From Pinus tabuliformis (Eukaryota > Streptophyta > Pinopsida > Pinales > Pinaceae): a stretch of DNA of 64,000 nt. The stretch's first letter is position 1; the number at the start of each line of letters is the position of its first letter. Shown piece after piece: positions 42,168 through 54,441 of this stretch. Location of the stretch: the NCBI GenBank assembly GCA_031772625.1, contig CM062817.1, positions 946,676,327 to 946,740,326 of the forward strand, in the 5' to 3' direction. The position numbers and the translations under genes were made by a program. The notes under the pieces were generated by a model. It was not told the origin of the DNA. It was given only the letters and a program-made list of their open reading frames with translations, and searched no databases.

Positions 42168-44875
42168 ATGAACATGATACACTGGATTGTTTCACACACT
42201 AACCCTAAGATGATGACCTTGAGTAGTGTTAGCAGGATGAAGATTGTAACCTTTAGGGCAGAGGATAATGATGAGATGTATCATATTTGGGAGCACATGA
42301 CTATCATGGAGACTCCATTCAACTTACCCAGCAATAATGCCAACTCAAGAGACATTCTAAAGAACTGGGTAAAGGAGCCAACTAGATTCGGGATGACACC
42401 CAACCAGATCTCTAAGACGAAGATACTATGGAAGGCATATCAATCCTTTGAAATTTCTGCATGTCGACTATATAGCCAAGAAATCATGGAAACTTTCCCA
42501 TAGAGTTGGGTGATCACGCTGGACTGACTGGCCAAAGAAGGAAAACAATGTAACTGGTCTGGCATGTTGGCTCATCAGCTGAAGTAACAGGTAATAAGGG
42601 CTCGACAGTCACCTGAAGGTATGCAAGCATAAATATACATGTCTGCCTATATATGGGATGTAGTTTGTGCCCAAGAGGAGTTCCTGGGCTTGAAATGGGA
42701 TGGTCACCGACAGAGACTACTATGAACACTTATTGTAAGTTGTTTTCTGAATGCAGCTTCAGAGGAGTTATCACATGACTTTCTAATCATTTTGCTAAAC
42801 CATTTTACAAGATGATATTCTAAAAAGATCCACCCTGCATGTCAAAGGCAGAAATTGAGGCACTGATAGACATAGTTGATTGGTATGCCTCACCATCTGG
42901 CACCTTCATGCAAATTTACAATTCAAAGAAGCCTTCGGGTGTTCTACCGAAGTTTTCCTTTGAGATACTCGTCATGTAGGAAGTATCATATCACTTCTCA
43001 ATAGGATTGATAGCTAGACTGCACTAGAAGAAGGCACCTTGGCTCACTCTTCTCTTGTGAATTGGGTTATATGAGATTCTTAGTTTCAAACACATGGATT
43101 TCAAAGCAGAGCTGATGAAGAAGTATCCATTTGACTTCCGAAGTTACAATCCATATGACCCACACTGTCTTTTGAAATATCATTGCATTAGGGTACATTT
43201 CAATTGGATCCACAGGGCATTTCATTGGGTGGAGGAGGACCCATGGAGATATTGTTATAGTTTCTCCAGACCTAATGAAAAGTTCGGCCTCACTATGGAG
43301 TGGTTATCTAAGCAACGTGAAGCAACATACCAGGAGCACCAAAAGTAGCAGCAAAAGTAGAGGTGAACATATGAGTATGCTACAAGGGCAAGAGAAAGAT
43401 TCTGAATGGCAAGGATGAAGAGAAAAGCTACAAATTCTAAGCAGATCCACTTGTAGAGAAAGCAGATATGGCTATAGAGACAAAGAGGTAGCAACCTAAT
43501 AATCGAATTGTGTAAAGGCAGAGGGAGAAATGGATATTGGAGGAGACGGAGAAGGAGTTACATGAGTTGAAGGAGAAACTTCAAAAGGAACAAGAGTTGT
43601 GAAAACAGGAGAGGGAACACAACAACAATAGGTGCAGTAGGGGGCACAACATGTGAAAACAAATGAAACAACACCCATACAGGTAGTGGACTCATCAAAA
43701 TAGCTGGCTCATGAGATAGAAAAAGTACTTCAGCAGTTGGATACAGATATGGAGAAATGGGAATTGGAATAAGACATCGACCTCATACCTCATGACCAAG
43801 ACATTGACTTACCCACTTCACCACAACCAAAAGATGAGAAAGTCTCAAGCGACCAAGGAGGCACTAAGATCCTTTGAGATCAACGAGAAGGAAAGATGCA
43901 CAACATCTCATCCAATGAGTCTCAACATGGAGTTGTGCAGTCTCGTAGAGTGTCAATTCTGAATGATCATACATCTCTTGTGCAAGTTGAGGAATGAGTA
44001 ACTGTGTCTGATGTGTGCAAACATCCAAGAGCCTTCACTGATGCTAATAGAGTGTATGATGAAGCCACTAGCACAATTGTTTTCTTTCTGATAGATGAGA
44101 ATGAGAGAATGGTTCAGGAACTATAGATGTCAAAGAAAGGAGAGTTGGTTATATCATCTTCCTGAGCAGAATTGAAGAAGGCAATACTAGTTTAATTGTT
44201 GTCCCTTGGCATAATCATGTAGTTGTTGTATTACAATTTTGGTACCATGCACAAGGCAGGCACTCATCTCAACAGATGGCAGAAGCGATGTGTTAGAAGA
44301 GCACGTATCTTGGTTAATGTGCATGCTGTTGTTGATTACATGCAAACAGGGATGATGAGATACAAGGGAGCCCCCCTTCACTTGCCTAATGTGGTGAAGC
44401 CTAGAGTGGTAGAGCTGGAGGCATCTATCTAGAGTCAAATCTGAAACTATGAAGATCTCCTACAGCTCATCACTAGTATACAGGGTTCCCATGCCCATGT
44501 ATTCAAGAGTATGCATGTTGTGGTGTGCACACATGTGATCCCATCTATTGGGACTGTCACCTAGGTGAAGAGAAAGGGAAAGGTACGACTAGAGATTGAC
44601 TCATAAATTGACGATTTGATGCACATCGCCATGAGCCTAGACTTTCCCATGAGTGTATACATCATGCAAACGTATGTTCCTAGTCTGGCCACATTGAAGA
44701 CGATGATGTGTGTGCTTTTAGATGAGTTCAATAGAGGAGCCCAAGTAATGTACCTAGATGTTATGGAGGAAAGAGTCAGGTTCTAGAAGGATGTCACCTT
44801 GGAGCATATGAACACCATCATAGACTACAGGTCTTGGCACCAGTCCACTAATGTCAACCACAATGAAGATGTCTA
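42168..44875 (+). pseudogene. Decayed long coding region of unrecognised family
   Basis: Plus-strand conceptual translation stays protein-like for about 2.7 kb with scattered stops, many explicable by C-to-T change. Blocks: 42240-42502 (EMYHIWEHMTIMETPFNLPS, DILKNWVKEPTRFGMTPNQI); 42505-42730 (LAKEGKQCNWSGMLAHQLK, YIWDVVCAQEEFLGLKWDGH); 43094-43348 (DFRSYNPYDPHCLL, VHFNWIHRAFHWVEEDPWRY); 43500-43610 (coiled-coil-like Glu/Lys region); 44223-44432 (RWQKRCVRRARILVNVHAVV, MMRYKGAPLHLPNVVKPRVV); 44435-44870 (DDLMHIAMSLDFPMSVYIMQ). I recognise no named domain. A gag-like or accessory protein of a large non-autonomous retroelement is possible. No LTR pair was found around it. Confidence 0.5.
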
Positions 44876-45079
44876 AGAGTTGGTCTTCTAATAATTGTCT
44901 AAGTCATAGTGATGTCTAACATGGCTTTCTCAAGCCATTTTGACTCACATGGGTACATGTGCATTGTAATGTAACGTCTTGTCAATTGTAAGTTCAAGTG
45001 TTGATACTGGGATGTAACAGTCATAGAGTAGATGAAGAGTCATGAGTGTAGATGAATTGTCACAAAGGGGAATTTCAAG

Positions 45080-45300
45080 GGTCACCCCACCCTTTGCTAT
45101 AAATATTCCCTCATAACTCATTGTATAGGATTTTGGTCAGAAAATCTTCCAATAAGACTATGTTGGAGAGAGTTTTCATAGTATTGTAAAGAGACATGGC
45201 TTCTCCACTACACAGAGCTAGTACATCTCTTTGGAGGAGCAAGCATTTGTGGTGTTAACGTTTCGGTGTCGGAACTAGTGGTTCGACATGGATGTATTGT
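45080..45300 (+). promoter_or_regulatory. Promoter- or LTR-like segment with TATA box
   Basis: CTATAAATATTCCCTC at about 45108, preceded by a CCCCACCC tract and followed by CTCATTGTATAGG and further transcript-like DNA (TTGTAAAGAGACATGGCTTC). This TATA arrangement is typical of plant LTR promoters, but no partner repeat was found. Confidence 0.4.
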
Positions 45301-45715
45301 ATGACTTGAACTTACAATTCTTAATATAACAAGATCCAACACATTTCATGCATATGTTGTATTGTATTCTATACTATCTGGTTCACTCTAAATGATATAT
45401 GTATCTATTTGCTTACGCATGCATGTATAGCTTTCTATGTATGCATCTATGAATATTTCTAAAATTTGTTATTGGTTTAACCATCAGTTTGGATTGCTGG
45501 CTAATTTTCCTTCCATGTTGTGATGCATCTTTTCTTGTGTGTTCCCTTACTAACTCTGTGCTAACACAGTTTTCCAAGGGGTGCACTCATTTCCAAGGGG
45601 TGCACTCACCTCATGCACCTTCCTCAGCTCATTGTATATGTCACACCCTTGCTACCAACAGAGTTATCTTACTTTCCTCTATGCGAAATCGTAGTCAAGG
45701 CATTTCCGTATGACC
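45301..45715. other. Spacer before the plus-strand gag
   Basis: AT-rich, with a 17-bp direct duplication (CCAAGGGGTGCACTCA, twice near 45575-45608). No gene is seen. Confidence 0.4.
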
Positions 45716-46930
45716 CACTTCTTGGACTCCTACACCAAAGAATATGAGGTCCAATTGGGACTTCTAACTAGAGAGATCCCCTAACATGTTGGAGTCTCTA
45801 GCACCATCAACATTTATGGTGCTAGAATGAGGGCTAGATGACAGGATGTGTCCTCTCATCCTGTTTTGAACCTTTTCATATCTATCATGGATTCATGCAA
45901 TCTTCTCCCTCCATGATGTTTTTCGAATCATGAAGATTTCACCGTCATGAGAAATTTCTTTGATCTCTTGTCCAATTATACGTATGATGGTGAAGTGGCA
46001 TGGTCTAAGTTCTTGCTTGACTTTCTTTCCATGCTCCATGAGGAAGATGGATGTTCTAACGAACAAGCTAGTTTGTTGCTTGCATACACACTTCACATAT
46101 ATCCACTTCGGTGGCTATACAGCCTACCAGCTGATAGCGTGCACTCTCTTGAGAAATTCTATGATCTCGTTGAACACATTTTCTATCGTTTTTATCCACA
46201 CCACCTTAACCCAAAACTGTTACAACAATGAAAATCTACTCATGAATCGACTATGGATTTTTGGCAACACTTCTGTGATTTTCAGTTTCAATCTCCGAAG
46301 AGCCAAATGAAATTTTTCTCTCTTTGGGATTGATTCGATTATTGTGTTAAGAAATCTGCTCATCGCAAGAAGAAGTTTGAAATCAAGTCTCACTCAGTAT
46401 TCTTCATTTATGGAGTTGCGCAATCTCAAACAGATGTCGTCACTGTCACAAGTGATTGTCCACCATCCCCTCATCAAACATCTCCACCACTGCAGAGTGA
46501 TGCGAGAGCACATGCTCGCACATCTGTTCCACTGTCACATTCTCCCAACATGATTTCGCTTAATTTTTGTGCAAATTTGGTTGTGATTCCATCAAGATGT
46601 CACATGCATTTTTTCCACAACCTCCGTCTTCATACTCGGCTAATCCTCTAGATGATTTTATCTTGTTTTCTTCCATTCCGGACTTTACACTTGTTGTGAA
46701 CAAGGATCAAGCCACTGACGAAGTTGGTGTTGCACAACCAACATGCGCTATCATTCATGAAGAATATGACTGGGAGCTTGAGCATCAACACTCGATGAAG
46801 GATAACTCCCATCCATCTGAACCTCCTCCATTCTTTCCTGTCATATTTGATGAACCTTCTGCCCATGACTTCACATGTGTATCTTCATCCACAGGTGCAC
46901 CCATTGTTGACCACTCGCATGAGACACTGG
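45716..46930 (+). pseudogene. Retroelement gag, 5' part, decayed
   Basis: Plus-strand gag-like coding region interrupted by copia-3. Blocks: 45947-46231 (MRNFFDLLSNYTYDGEVAW, ASLLLAYTLHIYPLRWLYSL, PADSVHSLEKFYDLVEHIF), followed in frame by STMDFWQHFCDFQFQSPKSQ, which matches the capsid retrotransposon-gag motif (leucine-rich, WLYSLP and FxxL). From 46567 a shifted frame (FPQPPSSYSANPLDDFILF) runs acidic to the copia-3 junction at 46930. There it reads HSHETL, continuing at 56145 as DVTPSFDNTENK. Ty3/gypsy-type gag is likely; the pol part is absent. Confidence 0.65.
46926..46930 (+). repeat. Target-site duplication of copia-3, left copy
   Basis: ACTGG before the left LTR; GCTGG at 56145-56149 after the right LTR. 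Four of five bases match; the host reading frame agrees with this junction. Confidence 0.75.
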
Positions 46931-48619
46931 TGTTGGAAATAATACTGAGAGGGGGGGTGAATCAGTATTATTAAGTCACTTATTTTCTTTTTCAAACCCA
47001 GATCATATACGTTACTTCAGTTAGATAAAATCACATATATACGCAACTACAGAGAAGGAAACCTGCATATGCAATGCAGACCTATAATTTAATTTATCTT
47101 ACTGATGTTAATCATTAATCTGTGTATCAGGACCAAATGAGCAGTAACTAGAAACAATAAAACAGATCTGAAGACAATCACACACACAAGAACACAAGAT
47201 ATAAGGTGGAAACCCAATGTGGGTGAAAACCACCTGCTGAAATTCATCTCTATATTCTTTTAATTAGAAACGTCTTTTTACAATGTACTGGTGCAGTCCT
47301 TTACCAATACGCAGGCTTCAACCTACAGAGAGATACAACCCTCTCTCGTTCTCCAGCTTCTCCTGGAAGGGAGCTACAACCCCCTTAGCTCTTATACTAG
47401 CCAAGATACTAGTATGTAGGTGCTGGCCTACTGAAGGCTACAACCTTCTCTTTCTTCCAGGGACCTCGTTTCATAAATTTCTAGACTGGATCCATTCAAT
47501 CAATCGTCAAGTATCAAGCAATATCATTTTCACCAATTAGAACTGAATCAAGTAGATACTTCTCTGACAGTTGTACCCAAAACACAGTTATAGTAACCAC
47601 ACACCAAATTCTGAACCCAGAACACTGTAGCAATAAACAGAAGCAGATAGATAACAACTAAAAAGATATATGCTACTTCGATAACCTGAAACCTGCGTGC
47701 ATACGCTTTTGTGTTTGGAACAACCTGCGTATATGTTGTTTGCATTCACTGAACCAGCGTTTATACATGCTTTTGCTTCACTGAACCTGCGTATAGATCT
47801 ATAAAGGATAATTCACTCTTTAAAATATTCAGACACTAATTAACCCAGATTATCCGATTTATAGATCAAGCATGCGCCACATATAACAGATCAAAAATTA
47901 TACAAAGAAACTATCATTCAAGCTTAAAGATTATGACCCATGAATAGAACTTATCCTTCTTTATGCACTAAGGTTCCTCCTTGATTTAGATCCAGATCTG
48001 CACCATAACCCCAATCACAAATATTTCAGATCTAGCACTTATTAGATATTCAATTTATTCAGATTGATGCTTTGCCAAATGATCTCCTTCCTCTTTTATA
48101 GTCTTAGGCCTTTCATAATACCATGTTCCAAAACCATAATAACACAATACCATGAACCCAATACTTGGGATCAACACTTTTGGATGCAATACCACAGACC
48201 AAAACCATAGGATCAAAAACTGTCAGACTAATACCATGAGCCAACCATGAAAGTACGTGAACTTTTCTCTTCATGAAAGGAACTTTTCTCTGCATGAAAG
48301 TGCGTGAACTTTTCTCTACATGAAAGAAACTTTTCTCTACATGAAAGTGCATGAACTTTTCTCTACATGAAAGAAACTTTTCTCTGCATGAAAGTGCGTG
48401 AGCTTTTCTCTACATGAAAGAAACTTTTCTCTGCATGAAAGTGCGTGAACTTTTCTCTACATGAAAGAAACTTTTCTTTGCATGAAAGTGCATGAACTTT
48501 TCTCTACATGAAAGAAACTTTTCTCTTCATGAAAGTGCGTGAATTTTGCTGCACTGTAATTTATCATTTGAGATGAGTGGGTTGCCATCAAGTACAACAT
48601 ATGTATCATAATGCCAACA
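46931..48619 (-). repeat. copia-3 3' LTR (1689 bp)
   Basis: TGTTGGAAATAATAC to ATAATGCCAACA on the plus strand. It contains a minisatellite at 48250-48545. Confidence 0.88.
48250..48545 (+). repeat. LTR minisatellite, about 47-bp unit
   Basis: Units of two halves: CATGAAAGTGCGTGAACTTT plus CTCTA, then CATGAAAGAAACTTTT plus CTCTG; about six units. Homologous array in the other LTR at 55770-56065 with some units changed to GAAACGTTT. Confidence 0.85.
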
Positions 48620-49515
48620 ATCTCCCCCTTTGGACTTGATGGCAACAACAACCAATCACTCTCCCCCTTTGACATCAAGGGAAAAGGGCAGACCAATATA
48701 ATCTCTTTCCTAGATAAACATTCTATTGCCCATACTCCCCCTGAGTACCTGCTGAAATCTCTGAGTGAGCTCCCCCTTTGTATATGCCAAGGTGTACCAC
48801 TCTATCCATGCTTCCTCTGAGTACATGCTGAAGTCTCTGCTCTGCTGAAGTGTGCTGTTCATGCTCCCCCTGTCTATAAGCAAGGTCTGCAAAAAGATGT
48901 TTTACAAGAAGAACATGACTCTATCATAATTGACCTTCCTATCAACAAGGACTCATACATACATCCATTTGCCACCAAGTGGGGATATACTAGAATTGAC
49001 TCATCCACCCAACCAAGTGGGGATACATCAAAAGTTTACACATGATAAAACAAGAACATTACATCTTCATCCCAGGCATAGTGGGGAAACCAAGATAGGC
49101 TGTTACATGACCTTGTCACCATAAAAGAGACATAGAGACGAAATATCTAGAGCAAAATTTATGAATAACGGATAGCAGCAGCATCTAACAATCACCATTC
49201 AGATCAGCAACCCTGATTTCCTTTTGTTCTTCCTCTGCCTTTTTTCCACCTGAAACCAACAACAACTATGAACTAGAACAAAAAGCTTCTAAGATAATTC
49301 CAACAATGCATCATTAGAAGTTTATCTGCTCCCCCTGAACCTGTGCCAGATGGTCTCTGTCAGATCCATATCAGACTATCTTCAACCAGAGCCTGTCCCT
49401 ACTGATATCCATCAAGCCTTCATATACACGACTGTCTCTGCACAAACCGGTGTATATACGTGGATCCTCCTTAGGAAACTCGCGTACACCCATTTTTCTC
49501 TGAAACAGACAAGAT
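48620..49515 (-). promoter_or_regulatory. copia-3 noncoding region with multiple polypurine tracts
   Basis: The tract next to the 3' LTR reads AAAGGGGGAGAT on the minus strand (about 48620-48632). Further AGGGGGAG-type tracts lie near 48660, 48738, 48769, 48862 and 49330. Several are followed by related 50-bp text (CTGAGTACCTGCTGAAATCT-like). No ORF of note. Confidence 0.7.
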
Positions 49516-52145
49516 TTAACAGCAAGATGATACATCAACTACTCCTAGCTTCTGTCTGAGGTGTTCAAAAGTTTCCCTGGGTAGTGGTTTGGTGAGTATA
49601 TCCGCAACTTGTTCCTTAGAGGGAACATACTCCAGCTTGACCTTTTTTTCCAGCACTTGTTCTTGGAGAAAATGATACTTGATCGATATGTGCTTAGTCT
49701 TTGACTGCATGACTGGGTTCTTTGAAATGCTGATTGCACTTGTATTATCACATAAGATAGATATAGGTGGTGTACAAGTGATTTGAAAGTCCTGCAAGGT
49801 TTGCATCATCCAAAGGAGTTGAGTGCAACAAGATGAAACGGCCACATATTCCCCTTCAGCTGTAGATAGATCCTTTGTTTCTTGCTGAACCAAGATACTA
49901 ATCTGGAACCCATAAAGAATGCACCACCACTTGTGCTTTTTCTGTCATCCACGCTTCTAGCCCAATCTACATCTGTATAAGCATGAAGAGTGAGATCTGT
50001 ATCTCTTGGATACCACAAGCCATAGTTTTGAGTTCCTTGAAGATACTTGAAAATTCTCTTTACTGCCTGAAGATGGGTTTCATTAGGATTTGCCTGAAAT
50101 CTTCCAACTATTCCCACTGCATGCATGATGTCTAGTTGGGTAATTGTCAAATAAAGTAGACTTCCAATCATGGATCTATAGATTGGTTGATGCACTACTA
50201 CTGATTCATCATTTGCACTGATGCTGCAACCTGTAACCATATGGGTACATACTGGTTTTGCATCTTCCATGCCATATTTCTTCAAGATCTGCTTGAGATA
50301 CTTGGTTTGAGACAAAAAGATACCTCCTTGATTTTGTTGGATTTGCAATCCAAGAAAATATGTCAGTTCTCCAAGCAAAGACATTTCAAGTTCTTTCTGC
50401 ATCACCAAGGAAAAGATTTGACTCATAGCTTCTTCATTGTTGCCAAAGATAATATCATATACATACACAACAAGTATTAGCAATTTGTCATTTTCAATTT
50501 TTGTATAAAGATTGCTATCTGCTGATCCTTTTGAAAATCCTTGTTGATGAAGATATTTGTCCAAACGGTAGTACCAAGCCCTTGGAGCCTATTTAAGACC
50601 ATAGAGAGCCTATTTTAGTTTGCATACTAGATTTGGATCATTCCAAAGAATGAAACCATCTGGTTGCTCAATGTACACTTCTTCTTCTAAGTCTCCATTC
50701 AGAAAGGCTGATTTCATGTCCATTTGAAATACTTTGAACTTCTGAAAACTTGAGAGAGCGAGGAACATTCTAGTGGCCTCAAGTCTAGCAACGGGAGCAA
50801 AGGTTTCTTCAAAGTCTATTACTTCTTGTTGAGCATACCCTTTACACACAAGTCTGGCCTTGTTTCTAATCACTTCCCCATTTTCATTCAACTTGTTTTT
50901 AAAGATCCACTTTGTCCTTATGACATTCTTATCTTTTGGTCTAGGAACCAACTCCCAAGTGTTATTCCTTTCGATCTTCTCAAGTTCTTCATCCATTGCC
51001 TTGACCCAGCATTCATCTTTGGATGCCTCTTTTACATTTTGTGGTACAGTGGAGGAGAGCAAAGCCAAATATCTTGAGGCTTCTGAAATTGTTCTTCTTG
51101 TTTGTATACCTACCTCTTTCTGCCCCAAAATTTGAGATTCTGGATGATTCTTCTGAACGTACCTGGATGGAGTCTTCTCTTCTATCCTTATCTGTTCCTC
51201 TAGTGCCTCTTGAGGTTCTTCTTCATCATCAGTCTGATTTGAAGGATAGTCTTCATCCTCTTCAATATTTTCATAATTTACTTGCCTAGGAATGTTTCCT
51301 TCTTCATCAACCACTACATAAATGTTGTCAACAATTCTTCCAAGTCTTTTATTGTAACACTTATATGCTTTTATGTGGGGAGAATAACCAAGGAGAATAC
51401 CTTCATCTGCTATAGGTTCAAACTTGCGAAGATGTTCATCATTATTCTTGATATAGCATTTGCTTCCAAATTTTTTGAAATGTTTTACCGAAGGAGTCTC
51501 ACCACACCAGAGCTGATGAGGAGTTTGAGTGTTGTTCACCCGAAAATTTGTTTTGTTGATAATAACAACCGTAGCAAATGCAGCTTCACCCCAGAAGGTT
51601 GTGGGAGTTCCAGACTCATAAAGAATAGCGCGAGCCATTTGTTGAACTGATCTGTTCATCCTTTCCACTACTCCATTTTGTTGAGGAGTCCTAGGTGTAG
51701 AGAATTCCCTTCTTATTCCATGTTCTTCAAAAAAATAAAAAAAATAATTTGAGGTAAACTCCCCACCTCTATCAGACCTGAGGCACTTAAGTTTGTGATC
51801 TGATTCGTTTTCAACCAAGGCTTTGAAAGATTTGAATTTTTCGAATGCTTCATCTTTGTGCTTCATAAGTCCTATCCAAACCATCCTGGAGAAGTCGTCA
51901 ATGAATAATATAAAGTATTCTTCTCCTCGAGGTGACCTTTTCCTAGATGGACCACATACATCTATATGGACTAGTTCAAGAGGCCTGCTAGCTGATCCTT
52001 CCTTCTCAGGGAAGTTAGTTCTGGTTTTCTTACCAAATTGACATGATTTGCATATTGTATTGTCTGGAATCTTGATGTCTGGAATACCACGAACTGCCTG
52101 GTATTTGCATGCTTTCCTTATTTGTGAAAAGCTTAGATGCCCCAA
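49516..52145 (-). pseudogene. copia-3 Pol: integrase, RT, RNase H, decayed
   Basis: Integrase from MGHLSFSQIRKACKYQ (52145) with CKSCQFGK, HIDVCGPS (first Asp), CLRSDRGGEF (second Asp) and RTPQQNGVVERMNRS (Glu). RT begins near WELVPRPKDKNVIRTKWIF and includes MDMKSAFLNGDLEEEVYIEQ. Two in-frame TAG stops follow KLK (KLK*ALYGLK*APRAWY, about 50608-50575). The catalytic YVDD is YVYD at about 50460, which should abolish polymerase activity. RNase H reads YTDVDWARSVDDRKSTSGG, then shifts frame near 49890 and continues STAEGEYVAVSS, LCDNTSAISISKNP and DILTKPLPRE to 49516. Confidence 0.9.
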
Positions 52146-52246
52146 CCTCTAGTGCCATAACCAGTGTTCATCATTCTTGCTCAAACAGCATTGTTGTTGT
52201 CCTTCTTCACATATGTATAAATCATTTGGAGTTCTTATGCCTTTGA

Positions 52247-53179
52247 TCATGTTTTTCCTGTATCAAGATCTCGAACACTACATCCATTTGATCGAAATAT
52301 TACCTCAGTTCCTTGATCGCACATTTGACTGACACTTAGTATATTATGCTTTAAGCCATCAACATACAAAACATTTCCAGCTTTGACCTTTTCTTTCAAC
52401 TGAATAGTGCCTTTTCCTTTTATGACTGCAGGGGTATCATTTCCAAATGAAACTTTCTTACCTTTTTCTAAAGCACTATATGATTCAATTTTTTCTTTAT
52501 CACCTGTCATATGCTTCGAACATCCACTTTCGATGTACCATTGATTTTCCTGTCCTTGTGCATATAAAGCTATCCCACATCTTTCTGGTTGCGGTTCCTT
52601 CATTCTCCATGTTCTGGCACTTGAGGTTTGTTCCTTCTGAGTTGTCTTCCAAAGCCTGCTCCTGCATTCAGAATCTTCATGCCCGAAGTTATTACAAATA
52701 AAACATTCAATTTCATTTTCAAGGGCGGAAAAGTTGTTATAGGCCGTTTTCGTGATTCCAGTCATATTTCTTTGTTTTTGAGCTTCTCTAGTCATCATTG
52801 TCTTATAGGCAACACATTGAGCTGATTTGTGACCAAAGTTATGGCAAGAGAAACATTGGCCATTGAAGAAACTCCTGCGATTATCAAATCTACCAGCCAA
52901 ATGATTGTAGTTTCTATTGTCATCCATTCTTGAGGCAAATTGGGAAGATTTTACCTGTGGCTGATTGTGGCTTCTGTTTGTCCTTAAAGTAGATTGCCCC
53001 CGATTTTCTTGATAGTCTTTGTTCATTCTTGAGGTAAATTGTCCCTGACTTACCTGATGATTTCTATTAGGCCTTTGCTCGCTCCTCCTTGCTGCATCAA
53101 GATAGATTTTGGAGGTGGATGCTTGAGATGCTTCTCCATTATACCCTAGACCTATCTTGATTAGAGGAGAATGTTGCAC
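52247..53179 (-). pseudogene. copia-3 gag C-terminal part and protease
   Basis: Basic Arg/Asn/Gln-rich gag tail followed by two zinc knuckles, CFSCHNFGHKSAQC and CFICNNFGHEDSEC. The protease region reads WYIESGCSKHMTGDKEKI: Glu (codon 52531-52529) occupies the catalytic Asp position, so the protease should be inactive. It ends with LKHNILSVSQMCDQG and a stop just before the integrase zinc region. A small frame change separates it from the coiled-coil part. Confidence 0.85.
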
Positions 53180-53433
53180 ATTGATAATCTCATCCAGAAT
53201 TTCAGATCTTTTAACAAATTTAATATTAAGTGCCTTTTTTTTCTCAATCTCTTTTCTAAGACAACAATTTCACATTCTAACTTCTCAAGAAATTTTTCTT
53301 TTTCAGCAAGTTGGAATTGCAGAGTATCAATGATCACATTCTTCTCTTCTAAACATATTTTGAGTCTAGAAATCTCTTCATAAAAACCTTCTTCATCTAT
53401 AGCATCCATGTAATTATCATCTTCAAAAGCCAT
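53161..53433 (-). pseudogene. copia-3 gag coiled-coil segment
   Basis: Opens MAFEDDNYMDAIDEEGFYEE and has a heptad-rich stretch (ISRLKICLEEKNVIIDTLQF to LECEIVVLEKRLRKK) typical of the extra coiled coil in large Sirevirus-type gags. It lies between the capsid-type region (53455-54381) and the zinc-knuckle tail, in a shifted frame. Confidence 0.7.
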
Positions 53434-53454
53434 TAAAATTTTATAATTATTACC

Positions 53455-54381
53455 TCATTCATCTTCATCACTATTTGAAAGACCATCACTGTCTTCATGA
53501 GTGTAGTAACTTTTCTTAGTTACATTCTGTTTCTTGTTCCATCTAACAGGTTCCTTCCCTTTGTCAATCTTATCCTTATGAGGACATTTGGTAGCATAGT
53601 GACTGACTCTTCCACAAGCAAAGCATTTGAAAGGTAACTTACCACTGAATCTTCCAATACCCCGTTGAAGATTCTTGACAAAATTTGATTCCTCCTCTTC
53701 TTCTAACACATGTCCTAACTCATAGTAATCTCCTTTGCTTGAAGCCTTGAAAGCAGCTTCTCTCTTGTCTGATGGTCCTCCTTTCCTCATTTCATAAGCA
53801 GTCAGAATTCCTTGCAGTTGAGACATGGTAAGGTTTTGTAGATTCTCTTTTTCTTCTATTGCAGAAACTTTAGATTCAAACCTAGGGGACAAAGATCTTA
53901 GAACCTTTTCAACCACAACAGCCTCTTTTATTTCTTCACCTAAATTTTTCATACAATTAACAATCTCATCTACACGAAGGAAATAATTAGCCACACTTTC
54001 ATCATTGTGCATTTGGAGATTTTCATACTGAATTCTGAGGGTTTGAAGTTTTGCTCGTTTTACCTGTTCATCTCCTTCATAGCTCAGAACAATCTTGTCC
54101 CATATTTCTTTTATGGATTTATACTGCATAACCTTGACGAATTCCGGTTGAGATAGACATCCCAATAGGGTATTGACAGCCTTTGCATTTGTTTCATATT
54201 TCTTCTTCTCAGCCGGATCTGTAGGAGTTGCTAATGGAAAAGTGTACCCTCTATCTATGATATCCCAGACTTCTGTACCAAGAGATTGAAGATTGGCAGT
54301 AACTCTTACCTTCCAATATACAAAGTTTGTCCCATCAAAAATTGGTGGCCTGATAGATGCTTCTCTCTCGTACTTGCTCAT
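53455..54381 (-). CDS. copia-3 gag N-terminal part
   Basis: Intact 308-codon frame from ATG 54381 (MSKYEREASIRPPIFDGTNF). It has the copia gag signature: PPIFDGTNFVYWKVRV, LQTLRIQYENLQMHNDESVA and VVVEKVLRSLSPRFES, then CCHC CFACGRVSHYATKC near residue 255-268, and an acidic end at the stop. It would form the capsid. The start is 47 bp inside the primer site, as expected. The continuing gag lies in other frames, so the original protein was longer. Confidence 0.9.
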   Translation of the reverse strand: MSKYEREASIRPPIFDGTNFVYWKVRVTANLQSLGTEVWDIIDRGYTFPLATPTDPAEKKKYETNAKAVNTLLGCLSQPEFVKVMQYKSIKEIWDKIVLSYEGDEQVKRAKLQTLRIQYENLQMHNDESVANYFLRVDEIVNCMKNLGEEIKEAVVVEKVLRSLSPRFESKVSAIEEKENLQNLTMSQLQGILTAYEMRKGGPSDKREAAFKASSKGDYYELGHVLEEEEESNFVKNLQRGIGRFSGKLPFKCFACGRVSHYATKCPHKDKIDKGKEPVRWNKKQNVTKKSYYTHEDSDGLSNSDEDE

Positions 54382-54427
54382 GATGACAGATCTTCCTCCA
54401 AGCGATCAAGCTTCTTTAGAAGGACCT

Positions 54428-54439
54428 GCTCTGATACCA
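54428..54439 (-). promoter_or_regulatory. copia-3 primer-binding site
   Basis: TGGTATCAGAGC on the minus strand, next to the 5' LTR end (CCAACA then AT). Confidence 0.88.
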
Positions 54440-54441
54440 AT

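Noticed and set aside
48250-48545. CRISPR-like regular repeats
   Set aside because: No unique spacers; it is a minisatellite within an LTR and present in both LTRs.
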